From positions 538,904-602,903 of the forward strand of contig NZ_JAIUJS010000002.1 in assembly GCF_020166345.1 (NCBI RefSeq): a stretch of 64,000 bases of DNA, read 5' to 3'. Within the stretch, counting starts at the first letter, position 1; the number at the start of each line of letters is the position of its first letter. Origin of the DNA: Winogradskyella vincentii. Its GTDB lineage: Bacteria > Bacteroidota > Bacteroidia > Flavobacteriales > Flavobacteriaceae. This document shows, piece by piece, positions 1 through 9,600 of this stretch. Below the pieces are notes generated by a model that did not search any database, was not told where the DNA came from, and saw only the letters and a list, made by a program, of their open reading frames with translations. The translations under genes were made by a program, and so were the position numbers.

Positions 1-1196
1 ATCTCAATTCAAAAGGAAGGCAAATTATTGGTTGGGATGAAATATTAGAAGGTGGTTTGGCACCAAATGCTACGGTAATGTCATGGCGAGGAACCAATGG
101 TGCAATTGAAGCAGCAAAGGCTGGTCATAATGTTGTAATGACACCAACTTCACATTGTTATTTTGATTATTATCAATCTGAAAATGATGACGAACCACTA
201 TCTATTGGTGGGTTTTTACCGTTAGAAAAAGTATATAGTTTTAATCCCATTCCAGATGAATTGACAGTAGAGGAATCAAAATTTGTCCTTGGAGCACAAG
301 GAAATATCTGGACAGAATATATGCCAACCGAAGATCAAGTTGAATATATGGCATTTCCACGGATACTTGCTATGAGCGAAGTACTTTGGTCTAATTCCAA
401 GAGCAAAAATTATGAGAATTTTGTGGCTAGAGTGGAATATTTTCATGAAAGACTAGACGTCTTAGATATAAATTATGCCAATCACTTATATGAAATTGAA
501 GGTAACATGACATCAGAAAAAGGCAAATCTTTTTATGAGCTAAAAACACTGTCCAAAAACAAGTCAATGAGATATACAATTGATGGTACTGAGCCTAGCT
601 CTAATTCTACAATGTATTCAGAAAAAATTCCAATTTCAGAATCTACAGTTGTAAAAGCCCAAGTTTTTGACGGAGACCAAAAGCAAGGTAATACGTTTAT
701 TCAAGATATAAAGTACCACAAGGCTGTTGGTGCAAAGATTACAATAGATAAAGCACCGCATAAAGCATATGCTGGTAGTGGTACAGAAGGATTAGTCAAT
801 GGTATATCAGGAAATGATAAACGCTATGGTGATAAAGAATGGCTAGGATTTTGGGGAGAGGATATTGAGATAACCATTGATTTAGTTGAAGAAAAAGAAA
901 TTACTACTATTAAGACACGGTTTCATAATGGAAATGGGCAATGGATCTATGCGCCGAAGAAAATAATGTTGGAATTCACCTTGGACGATGGTACAAAAGT
1001 TACAGACAAAGTAGCAATTAATAACCACAAGGAAGTAATCACCAATTTTGACTATAATTTTATCACGCCTGAAGACTTAAATATTAAAGTAAAATTAATT
1101 AAGCTTATAGTTCCAAATTATGGTACAATACCGGATGGTAAACAAGGAGCTGGAAACAAAGCATGGACTTTTATTGACGAAATAATAGTAAACTAA
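1..1196 (+). CDS. beta-N-acetylhexosaminidase, GH20 family (5' end outside the window)
   Basis: The reading frame is open from base 3 with no start in the window, so only the C-terminal part (about 398 residues) is present. It begins in the late GH20 barrel, with the stretch GRQIIGWDEILEGGLAPNAT and then SWRG, typical of the family. The catalytic Asp-Glu pair lies upstream, outside the window. After the barrel come a chitobiase/hexosaminidase C-terminal domain (around YTIDGTEPSSNS) and an F5/8-type-C-like carbohydrate-binding domain up to the stop. Family knowledge: it removes terminal beta-GlcNAc or GalNAc, usually in the periplasm or at the cell surface. The stop is one base before the cutC start, so it is probably co-transcribed with cutC and the GH2 gene. 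Family assignment is firm; the exact substrate is not. Confidence 0.9.
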   Translation, partial: LNSKGRQIIGWDEILEGGLAPNATVMSWRGTNGAIEAAKAGHNVVMTPTSHCYFDYYQSENDDEPLSIGGFLPLEKVYSFNPIPDELTVEESKFVLGAQGNIWTEYMPTEDQVEYMAFPRILAMSEVLWSNSKSKNYENFVARVEYFHERLDVLDINYANHLYEIEGNMTSEKGKSFYELKTLSKNKSMRYTIDGTEPSSNSTMYSEKIPISESTVVKAQVFDGDQKQGNTFIQDIKYHKAVGAKITIDKAPHKAYAGSGTEGLVNGISGNDKRYGDKEWLGFWGEDIEITIDLVEEKEITTIKTRFHNGNGQWIYAPKKIMLEFTLDDGTKVTDKVAINNHKEVITNFDYNFITPEDLNIKVKLIKLIVPNYGTIPDGKQGAGNKAWTFIDEIIVN

Positions 1197-1197
1197 A

Positions 1198-1887
1198 ATG
1201 CTACTAGAAATTTGCACTAATTCATATCAATCAGCAAAAAACGCCCAAGATTCTGGTGCTCATCGTATTGAGTTATGTCAAGAGTTAGCAGTCGGTGGCA
1301 TAACACCCTCATATGGTTTGATAAAACAAGTAATTACAGAATTAGACATAGCAACCCATGTTTTGATTCGCCCACGATCTGGAAATTTTGTGTATTCAAA
1401 AGCTGAATTCAAAATCATGAAACAGGATATAGAAATCTGTAAAAAATTAGAAGTAAATGGCATAGTATCTGGGATTTTGAACGAGAATGGTACCATTGAT
1501 GTAGTCAGGACCAATGAGTTATTAGAATTGGCAAGACCAATGACATTTACATTTCACCGAGCTTTTGATGAGGTTGTGAATCCTTATAATTCACTAGAAC
1601 AATTAATTGATTTAGGCGTAGAACGCGTTTTATCCTCAGGGCAAAAAATGACTGCTATTGAAGGTATAGAACTTTTGAAAAAAACGAAAAATATATCAAA
1701 TGGCAGAATAATTATTATGCCAGGAAGTGGAATCAATGCTACAAATGCTAAACAATTTAAAATGGAAGGGTTTAAAGAAATTCATGCTTCTGCGTCCATG
1801 GGTCTTCCTATAAAAACATCTTTGTTTTCAGGAGAGCAAACCGTATCAGATGGAAAAAAAATTAAAGACATTTTAGATGCGTTATAG
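1198..1887 (+). CDS. cutC: CutC family protein
   Basis: A 229-residue TIM-barrel protein of normal CutC length. The N-terminal LEICTNSYQSAKNAQDSGAH and RIELCQELAVGGITPS, the IRPRSGNFVYS loop, TFHRAFD and the C-terminal IMPGSGIN are CutC hallmarks. CutC was named for copper homeostasis in E. coli, but that role is disputed and the biochemical activity is not settled. No signal peptide is visible, so it should be cytoplasmic. It sits between a GH20 hexosaminidase (1-base gap) and a GH2 beta-mannosidase (11-base overlap), which points to sugar metabolism rather than metal handling. That functional reading is inference. Confidence 0.9.
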   Translation: MLLEICTNSYQSAKNAQDSGAHRIELCQELAVGGITPSYGLIKQVITELDIATHVLIRPRSGNFVYSKAEFKIMKQDIEICKKLEVNGIVSGILNENGTIDVVRTNELLELARPMTFTFHRAFDEVVNPYNSLEQLIDLGVERVLSSGQKMTAIEGIELLKKTKNISNGRIIIMPGSGINATNAKQFKMEGFKEIHASASMGLPIKTSLFSGEQTVSDGKKIKDILDAL

Positions 1888-4375
1888 TCTCTTATTGTTA
1901 ATAGTAATTGTATATAGTTGTGGGACAAAACATGATGTTCCCAATACTATTGAGCTAAATAATAATTGGCAATTTAAACAAGTTAAGGACTCGGTTTGGT
2001 TGGGTGCTACAGTACCTGGTAATGTCTTTTCTGATTTGTTAGATAATGACCTCATTGAAGATCCTTTTATTGGTGATAATGAGAAGAATGTACAATGGGT
2101 TTCTGAAAAAGATTGGGAATATAAAACAACCTTTAGTTTAGATGAAGAATCACTTAAAAGAAAACATTTTACACTTAATTTTGAGGGTCTAGATACTTAC
2201 GCAAGTGTCTATTTAAATGATAGCTTAATTCTAAAAGCTAACAACTCCTTTAGATTTTGGAATATCGATGTCAAATCGCTTTTAAAAACGCAAAATGAGT
2301 TACGAATTCTATTTGAATCTACCTCTAAATACGAGAATATTGAGAAGGCTAAATTATCTTACGAGTTGCCTGCAGGTGATCGCATATTTACAAGAAAGGC
2401 TCAGTTTCAGTATGGTTGGGATTGGGGGCCAATTCTCAACACTTGTGGTATTTGGAAACCTATTAAACTGGTAAGTTGGAATGATTATAAAATTGATGAA
2501 CTGTATTCTAAGAACCTTATAATAAATGATTCAGTTGCCAAATTTGATTTGTTTCTGAAATCAAAACAAAAACTAGAGAATAACTATCAAGTATTAATTT
2601 ATTTAAATGACTCTGTTATTAGAGAGAAAAAAGTTAATAAGAAAGTCAATCGTTTAAAGGAAACTATAATTATAAAAAACCCTAAACTGTGGTGGCCACA
2701 TAATTTAGGGGATCCTTATTTATACAAAGTCAAAGTTGTCGTTAAAGATGGTAATAAAGTATTAGATAGTTCTTCAACTAAATATGGTATTCGAGATATT
2801 AAATTAGTTGCGGAAAAAGATAGTATAGGTCAGTCTTTTCATTTTAAAGTAAACGGCCAACCGGTTTATGCCAAAGGTGCTAATTATATTCCACAACATA
2901 GTTTTCAGAATAAGGTTACTAAAGCGAATTATGAGAAATTATTGAATGATGTAGTAACCTCAAATATGAATATGCTTCGTGTTTGGGGTGGAGGTATTTA
3001 CGAAGATGATTTGTTTTATGAAAAATGTGACGAAAAAGGTATTCTGGTTTGGCAAGATTTTATGTTCGCTTGTGCCATGTATCCGGGTGATGATGCTTTT
3101 TTGGAAAACGTAAAAATTGAAGCTGAACAACAAGTGAAGCGTTTACGAAATCATGCTTCAATAGCAATGTGGTGCGGTAATAATGAAAATTCAGAAGCGT
3201 GGCATCGTTGGGGCTGGCAAGAAGGCCGAAGTGAAGCCGAAAAAGATGAAATCTGGACCAATTATTTAAATGTCTTTGATTCAATTTTACCAAAAGCTGT
3301 ATCAAAATTTTCGGATATAGATTATTGGGAATCTTCCCCAAAATATGGGCGAGGCAACCCTAAATATAAAACAGAAGGAGACGCTCACGACTGGTGGATA
3401 TGGCATGATGCATATCCATTTGAACATTTAGAAGATAATGTGCCACGATTTATGAGCGAGTTTGGGTTTCAGTCATTTCCGAGTTTGGAGGCTATTCGTT
3501 ATATAAATCAAAGCGATACGATCTCTATTGATTCAGATGAATTTTTGAATCATCAAAAACACCCAAGAGGATTTCAACTTATAGAAGAATACATGAAGCG
3601 CGATTTTCCTGTACCGGAAAATCCTGAGGATTACGTATATATGAGTCAGTTATTACAAGCAAAAGGAATGTCCATGGGAGTAAAAGCGCAACGTAGGGCA
3701 AAACCTTACAATATGGGAACTTTGTATTGGCAACTCAATGATTGTTGGCCAGTAGTCTCTTGGAGCAGTATAGATTACTTTGGAAATTGGAAGGCGATGC
3801 AATACAAGATAGCACAGGCATATGAAGATGTAATTATTTCATCTCATATTGAAAATGATACGCTGAATGTGTATTTAGTTAATGACAATTTAGATTCTAT
3901 TGAAGATAAGTTATGGGTATCTATCAAGGACTTTAGTGATAACGTATTATGGAAAGATTCCAAACCAATAACAGTTAAAGCCAATTCAAGCGATATAAAG
4001 TATCAACTCCCTTTATCACAGATTAATTTCCCCAAAGATGAGATTTATTTTGACGCTAGATTCGACACATTTGATGAGCACTTTTTCTTTGTAAAGCCAA
4101 AAGAATTAAAACTAAGACAAGGTGATTTTGAAACCCAATTTGTAAAAATGGTTAATGGTATTAAAGTTATTATTTCATCGGACACGTATCAAAAAGATGT
4201 CCTTTTGTCTACAAAATATAAGGGTTGGTTCCATGAGAACTTTTTTGACTTATATCCTGGGCAACGTAGGTGGATATATTTTTTATCTGATGATTCAAGA
4301 CTAAAAGAAATACAAACCATTGATGATCTTAAAATAACAAGCTTTAACAATTTCATAAGACAAGTGAAAAAGTAG
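1877..4375 (+). CDS. beta-mannosidase, GH2 family, lipoprotein
   Basis: 832 residues. The N-terminus is a short hydrophobic signal ending in VIVYSC, a likely lipoprotein signal, so the enzyme is probably membrane-anchored in the periplasm or at the surface. A GH2 sugar-binding domain comes first (GWDWGP near residue 180), then an Ig-like domain, then the catalytic barrel. The acid/base glutamate is expected in MWCGNNENSEAW and the nucleophile in FMSEFGFQSFPS. WQLNDCWPVVSWSSIDYFG is typical of beta-mannosidases. The start codon lies inside the last codons of cutC (11-base overlap), so translation is probably coupled. With the GH20 gene it could trim Man-beta-GlcNAc cores of N-glycans or a mannan. 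Beta-mannosidase is the best call within GH2. Confidence 0.88.
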   Translation: MRYSLLLLIVIVYSCGTKHDVPNTIELNNNWQFKQVKDSVWLGATVPGNVFSDLLDNDLIEDPFIGDNEKNVQWVSEKDWEYKTTFSLDEESLKRKHFTLNFEGLDTYASVYLNDSLILKANNSFRFWNIDVKSLLKTQNELRILFESTSKYENIEKAKLSYELPAGDRIFTRKAQFQYGWDWGPILNTCGIWKPIKLVSWNDYKIDELYSKNLIINDSVAKFDLFLKSKQKLENNYQVLIYLNDSVIREKKVNKKVNRLKETIIIKNPKLWWPHNLGDPYLYKVKVVVKDGNKVLDSSSTKYGIRDIKLVAEKDSIGQSFHFKVNGQPVYAKGANYIPQHSFQNKVTKANYEKLLNDVVTSNMNMLRVWGGGIYEDDLFYEKCDEKGILVWQDFMFACAMYPGDDAFLENVKIEAEQQVKRLRNHASIAMWCGNNENSEAWHRWGWQEGRSEAEKDEIWTNYLNVFDSILPKAVSKFSDIDYWESSPKYGRGNPKYKTEGDAHDWWIWHDAYPFEHLEDNVPRFMSEFGFQSFPSLEAIRYINQSDTISIDSDEFLNHQKHPRGFQLIEEYMKRDFPVPENPEDYVYMSQLLQAKGMSMGVKAQRRAKPYNMGTLYWQLNDCWPVVSWSSIDYFGNWKAMQYKIAQAYEDVIISSHIENDTLNVYLVNDNLDSIEDKLWVSIKDFSDNVLWKDSKPITVKANSSDIKYQLPLSQINFPKDEIYFDARFDTFDEHFFFVKPKELKLRQGDFETQFVKMVNGIKVIISSDTYQKDVLLSTKYKGWFHENFFDLYPGQRRWIYFLSDDSRLKEIQTIDDLKITSFNNFIRQVKK

Positions 4376-4405
4376 ATGCTTAATTTTGAGGATTAAATTT
4401 TTACT

Positions 4406-5650
4406 ATGATTCGTTGGATAATTTTTGTGGCTATTATTGGAATAGCTGATTACTATGCATTTCAATCATTAAAAACAGTTACAAAAAGTAATTGGTGGTA
4501 TGCCATTTATTGGATTTTTACTATTGTAGTAATCGGGAATTTTATTTTTCAGTTTTATGGTTTTAATCGTAGTAGCGGTTTTTCTCAATCTAATGCCTTG
4601 GCTGTTGGTTTTTTAATTGCACTGGTGGTCCCAAAGCTTATTTTAATTACAGTTATGTTTACTGAAGATGTATTTAGAGTACCACAGGGAATCTATAGTT
4701 ATTTTATGCAAGATGACAGTGCTAGTGGAAACCAAATTAAGCACTTTCCTTCACGAAGAAGATTCATTAGCCAGATTGGACTTGGTTTGGCAACAATACC
4801 ATTTGCTTCAATTTTATATGGCATGTACAAAGGGAAGTATAATTTTAAAGTTTTAAAATACACCTTGCATTTTGAAGATTTACCAAAAGCATTTGATGGA
4901 TATAGATTAACACAAATCAGTGATATACATTCTGGTAGTTTCGATAATATTAACAAGGTAGAATATGCTATTGATTTAATCAACGAACAACAAAGTGATG
5001 TCATATTATTTACTGGAGATATGGTAAATAACAAGGCAGAAGAAATGGCACCATATACAGATATATTTAAAAAGTTAAATGCAAAAGATGGACTATATTC
5101 CATTTTAGGAAATCACGATTATGGCGACTATGTGCGATGGGATTCTGGTGAAGAGAAAAAGCAAAATCTAGAGAATTTAAAAGCTATTCAAAAAGAAATT
5201 GGATTTGATTTATTACTAAATGAAAATAGATTTATTGAAAAAGAAGGTGAGCGAATAGCACTTGTTGGTGTTGAAAATTGGGGCAAGGGCGGATTTAAAA
5301 AAGCTGGCGACCTTAAAAAAGCATCAAGTAATATAAACAAAGAAGATTTTAAAATATTACTTAGTCACGACCCTAGTCATTGGGAAGAACAAGTAATTAA
5401 TGATGACTACCATTATCATTTAACCTTAAGTGGTCATACACATGGTATGCAGTTTGGAATTGAGATTCCAGGATGGTTTAAGTGGAGTCCTGTAAAATGG
5501 CGTTATAAATATTGGGCAGGTATTTATAAAGAACTTGGTCAATATATAAATGTAAACCGAGGGTTTGGATATTTAGCATTTCCAGGACGTGTTGGGATAT
5601 GGCCAGAAATAACTGTTATAGAGCTTAAAAAAGGTCAAAAAGAGGCATAA
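4406..5650 (+). CDS. membrane-anchored metallophosphoesterase
   Basis: 414 residues. The N-terminal third holds about four hydrophobic segments (residues 1-20, 30-50, 65-85 and around 125-145), which anchor the protein in the inner membrane. The rest is a calcineurin-like phosphoesterase domain with the metal-ligand motifs in order: SDIHSG, GDMVNN, GNHDYGDY, LSHDPSHW and SGHTHGMQ. The arrangement resembles YkuE/LpxG-type membrane phosphoesterases, some of which act on lipid A precursors or nucleotides. The substrate here cannot be read from sequence. It follows the GH2 gene on the same strand after about 30 bases. Confidence 0.88.
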   Translation: MIRWIIFVAIIGIADYYAFQSLKTVTKSNWWYAIYWIFTIVVIGNFIFQFYGFNRSSGFSQSNALAVGFLIALVVPKLILITVMFTEDVFRVPQGIYSYFMQDDSASGNQIKHFPSRRRFISQIGLGLATIPFASILYGMYKGKYNFKVLKYTLHFEDLPKAFDGYRLTQISDIHSGSFDNINKVEYAIDLINEQQSDVILFTGDMVNNKAEEMAPYTDIFKKLNAKDGLYSILGNHDYGDYVRWDSGEEKKQNLENLKAIQKEIGFDLLLNENRFIEKEGERIALVGVENWGKGGFKKAGDLKKASSNINKEDFKILLSHDPSHWEEQVINDDYHYHLTLSGHTHGMQFGIEIPGWFKWSPVKWRYKYWAGIYKELGQYINVNRGFGYLAFPGRVGIWPEITVIELKKGQKEA

Positions 5651-5757
5651 TTGCAAACAATTGTTTATTTTTATTGTAGCTCATAAAATACATGCCTAGA
5701 ATTTCTTTAAGAATTTTATGTAGGTTTGTATAACTCGTTTGACTAAAACTATATCTT

Positions 5758-6054
5758 ATGTCAAAATTTGGAGAATTAATAGATGTCGAAATTCCGGTTC
5801 TATTAGACTTCTACACTGAATGGAATGAAGAATCCATAGCCATGCATCCTATCCTAAGAGATGTGGCAGCTGCACTTGGTGATAAAGCTAAAGTGATAAA
5901 AATAGATGTAGATAAAAATAAAGAGCTAGCCGAGGCGTTACGTGTAAAAGGCCTACCCACACTTATTATTTATAAAAACGGTGAAATGAAATGGCGTCAT
6001 AGCGGTGAACAAGACGCTAATTCACTTATTGAAATCATTCAGGAATATATTTAA
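5758..6054 (+). CDS. thioredoxin-fold protein lacking the CxxC active site
   Basis: A 98-residue single-domain protein that aligns with thioredoxin along its length: LLDFYTEW, then the active-site position, IDVDKNKELAEALRVKGLPT, and the C-terminal helix. The usual WCGPC is replaced by W22-N-E-E-S26, so both redox cysteines are missing and there is no other cysteine. The cis-proline loop (GLPTL) is kept. It therefore cannot act as a dithiol oxidoreductase and more likely serves as a binding or chaperone-like protein. No signal peptide is present. Its stop overlaps the stop of the convergent deacetylase gene by four bases. Confidence 0.85.
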   Translation: MSKFGELIDVEIPVLLDFYTEWNEESIAMHPILRDVAAALGDKAKVIKIDVDKNKELAEALRVKGLPTLIIYKNGEMKWRHSGEQDANSLIEIIQEYI

Positions 6055-6692
6055 GGAAGCGCTTTAAAAACAAATCCTTCGTCTGTGTAATATTTTAATA
6101 GTTTAGGTAATACGGCTTTTAAATTTTTTGAAGCCTTAATACTGTCATGCATTACAATTATACTACCCTCTTTAGCCGAAGAGATGATATTGTTTAAACA
6201 ATCCTCTTCATTAACTGTTTTATCCCAATCATAAGATAAAACGTCCCACATAATTATTTTATAGCCTAAGGCTTGTAGTTTTTTACTTTGTTTTGATTTG
6301 AACTTGCCATAAGGTGGTCTGAAGAATTTTGTACCGTCATTTGATTTCAGAGAATTCATTATTTGATCGGTCTGCTGTACATCATCAATGTAATTTTTTG
6401 TTTTGTGTTTCCAGCCTTTTAAATGGTTATATGTATGATTACCAACGGCGTGACCATTTGCGATAATTTTTAAAAATAATTGAGGATTTTTTTCAATATT
6501 ATTACCAATACAAAAAAAAGTCCCTTTTGCATTATATTGAGATAACAAATCTAACACCCAATCTGTAATTATTGGTGTCGGTCCATCGTCAAAGGTGAGG
6601 TAAAGTTCCTTTTTATCAGTAGAAATATTCCAGACCAAATTGGGAAATAGCGATTTAACAAATCCCGGAGTTTTGGCTGGTATAATTTGCAT
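6051..6692 (-). CDS. polysaccharide deacetylase family protein (NodB domain, CE4)
   Basis: 213 residues, nearly all one NodB homology domain. The metal-binding TFDDGP motif is near residue 34, followed by HTYNH (the two metal histidines), RPPYGKFKS, WDVLSYDWD and IVMHDS. These are the five canonical CE4 motifs, so the enzyme is probably active and removes N- or O-acetyl groups from a polysaccharide or peptidoglycan. I see no clear signal peptide. It lies 3 bases after the DUF2723 gene on the minus strand, so the two are likely co-transcribed, linking it to envelope glycan work. The substrate is unknown. Confidence 0.88.
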   Translation of the reverse strand: MQIIPAKTPGFVKSLFPNLVWNISTDKKELYLTFDDGPTPIITDWVLDLLSQYNAKGTFFCIGNNIEKNPQLFLKIIANGHAVGNHTYNHLKGWKHKTKNYIDDVQQTDQIMNSLKSNDGTKFFRPPYGKFKSKQSKKLQALGYKIIMWDVLSYDWDKTVNEEDCLNNIISSAKEGSIIVMHDSIKASKNLKAVLPKLLKYYTDEGFVFKALP

Positions 6693-6695
6693 AAT

Positions 6696-9600
6696 TTATT
6701 CTTCTTCAGGAGTAATTGTTGTATCGCTATCCTCAAGCAAATCATTAATGTCTAAATCAGTCCTTGGTTCAGTATCTTGGAGTGCCGGACCTAATAATGC
6801 GTCAAACAATCTCAAATAGCCATTGAATTTTTTGGTTTCCTCAAGCGCAAATTCTTGGTCATAGACAACTAAAACATCTACCATTGCTCTATAACGTTGA
6901 ATGTCTGTATAGATCTCTTCGATGTACTTTTCTTGATTCTCTAATGACAAACCACTTAGGAAGATTAAATTCTCCTGAAATTTTCTAGCAACATCATTGA
7001 ATAATTTTCTACCCTTTTCGTCATTTCCAATTTCGTAATATGCACTAATGTAGGGCTCCAATAGTGAGTAGAATCCAAATTTATCTATAGGCATTTTTTC
7101 CATTGCCAAATCGGCCATTTCTTCGGCCTTTTCTAATTCACCATCATTAATTAATTGTTCTAATAATCTAGCGATATTACCTCTATACGTGATGCCATTG
7201 CGTCTTGTTTCAATATCATGATAAATATCTTCACCACTTCCGCCCCATTTCCAATTCTTAACTTTTTCATACATTAATTCGGCATCTACCCGTCCCATAT
7301 CATATGGGTTGGCCTTGTCTACAGGAGTGCGTATAGGTACAAGTTTATAGCACATGCCATCCAATTGCAAATAGTCTTTTAACCAAATATAATCTTCATC
7401 ACCAAATGCACCTCCAGTAAAATAAATTGGTCGTTCCCAATTATTGTTTGCTATGATATCTAGCATTAATAATCGATTTTTATAAATATATCCACCACCA
7501 ATTCTAGTATATAAATTGTCTACAATTTTGTCTGCATCTTTCGCTTTAACCACACCATTTTTTAGTACCTCTTCCTTATTAACCGGAATACTGATGTTTC
7601 TTGTTGGAAAGTAATTAGAATTAAGAAGATGTTTCGGGTATTGTCTTGGGTCTTCACCCATATTTTCAATCACAAACTTAAGTTTTGTATTTGGTTTTTC
7701 GCTAGATACAAACTCCATAAACCTTTTTATATCAAGAGTATCTTTAGCGATTCGCTCACTAATTTCTCTATAAATAATTACATCTCTGGTTCCAGCTCGA
7801 TACTGTTCATGAGTAAGTTGTGAAGGTATAGGATCACTTTCATATGCCTTTCGTTTCATCTGGTCAATGTACCAGTCTGTTTGGAATAAACTTGTATTAA
7901 CTACCCTTACATCTGTACGAACACCTTCAATCTCTTGAAGATACCATAAAGGGAAAGAATCATTATCGCCAATGGTGAATAGTATGGAATTAGGCGCACA
8001 AGACTCTAAATACTTTCTAGCCATTGCATTGGCAGTATATTTTCCAGATCTGTCATGATCGTCCCAATTGTTTGCCAGAAGTATTCCAGGTACAATAATT
8101 AGGCAAACTAGAGTAATAGCAGGTGCTAATAATTTAGTTTTAACATTGTCCTTTAATAAATCATACAATGAGTATACACCAAACCCTATCCATATAGCAA
8201 AAACATAAAACGAACCGACGACGGAGTAGTCTCGTTCACGAGGTTCAAAAGGTCTTACATTAGTATAAAATTGTATAGCTATCCCAGTTAGTAGAAAGAA
8301 TACCAACAATACCCAAAATCTATTTTTATCTGTATTAAGAAGGAAAAAGAAACCAATCAGTCCTAACAAAAATGGCAGGAAATAATATGTGTTTCTTGCT
8401 TTGTTTTCTAAAACATCAGTTGGTAAGTTATCCTGTGACATACCCAAATGGAATTCGTCGATGAATTTTATACCAGAAATCCAATTACCATTGAAGTCAT
8501 CAAATTTACCTTGAATGTCGTTCTGTCTACCTGTGAAATTCCACATAAAATATCTCCAGTACATGTATCCAAATTGATATTGAAACATATAAGCCAGGTT
8601 GTCAATAAAGGATGGTTTTTCTACAATTAGATAGCGTTGAGCGTAAGACCTTAAGAACTTATCATATCCTTCATAATCTATCTCTCCTTGGGCAACACGC
8701 ATTCTAAAATCGCTAACAATTTGATCCACTCTTCGTTTTTCTTGTAGAGCATATTGACTTGATTGTTCTTCTGGTATACCAGCATTCATCGCCTCATTAT
8801 ATGCGCGTGTTTGAATTGTAGGGTCGACCTTAAAATCTATTAATCCCGTGAACATCATATAATTCTCTGCATGTTCTGCACTCCACATTCTTGGTAGAAT
8901 GGAAGCGTGGTCATGATTGTAGTTTTGTTTACTTTTTTCCCAATCGTTTATGATGATATATTCACCTTTTTCCTCATCTCGTTCATAATTTTTCTTATCG
9001 TCTACAAACGGTTCATCTTCATCTTGACCTGAGTAAATTTCAGTGAATTGAGGCCCATAAAAAAGATGGGTCTCAGGATATTGTTCAAGATTGTAATATG
9101 CTAGTAGTTCTCTAGCATCCGATGGATCATTCTCATTTATAATAACATTGGCGTTAGCTCTTATTGGAAGCATCATCCAAGATGAAAAACCAATGAATAT
9201 AAACATCAAACAAAGCACCAATGTATTGGCATGAATCATACCTTTTTTCCGAGTATAGTTTAGACCATAATAGAATAACCCAATTACTAAAAGACCTGTA
9301 ATAATTGTTCCGGAATTAAATGGCAAACCAATTGAGTTTACAAAGAAAACCTCGAGGTAACCAAAAAGCTTCAAGGTAGATGGTAAAAGGAGTTTAAATA
9401 TAAAGAGTAGAATTGCAGCAGAAATAATATTTGCCAGAATAAAGTTCTTAACAGTAATGGTCTTGTAATTTTTAAAATAATAGATAAGACCAATGGCTGG
9501 AATAGTCAATAATCCCATAAAGTGAACACCAAATGACAATCCAATTACAAAGGCAATTAAAATTAGCCAGCGATTACCTCTAGGCTTGTGCATATCCTGT

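Noticed and set aside
5651..5757. AT-rich partial inverted repeats upstream of the thioredoxin-like gene
   Set aside because: Pairing is imperfect and what one expects from AT-rich sequence; no U tract and no clear promoter boxes.
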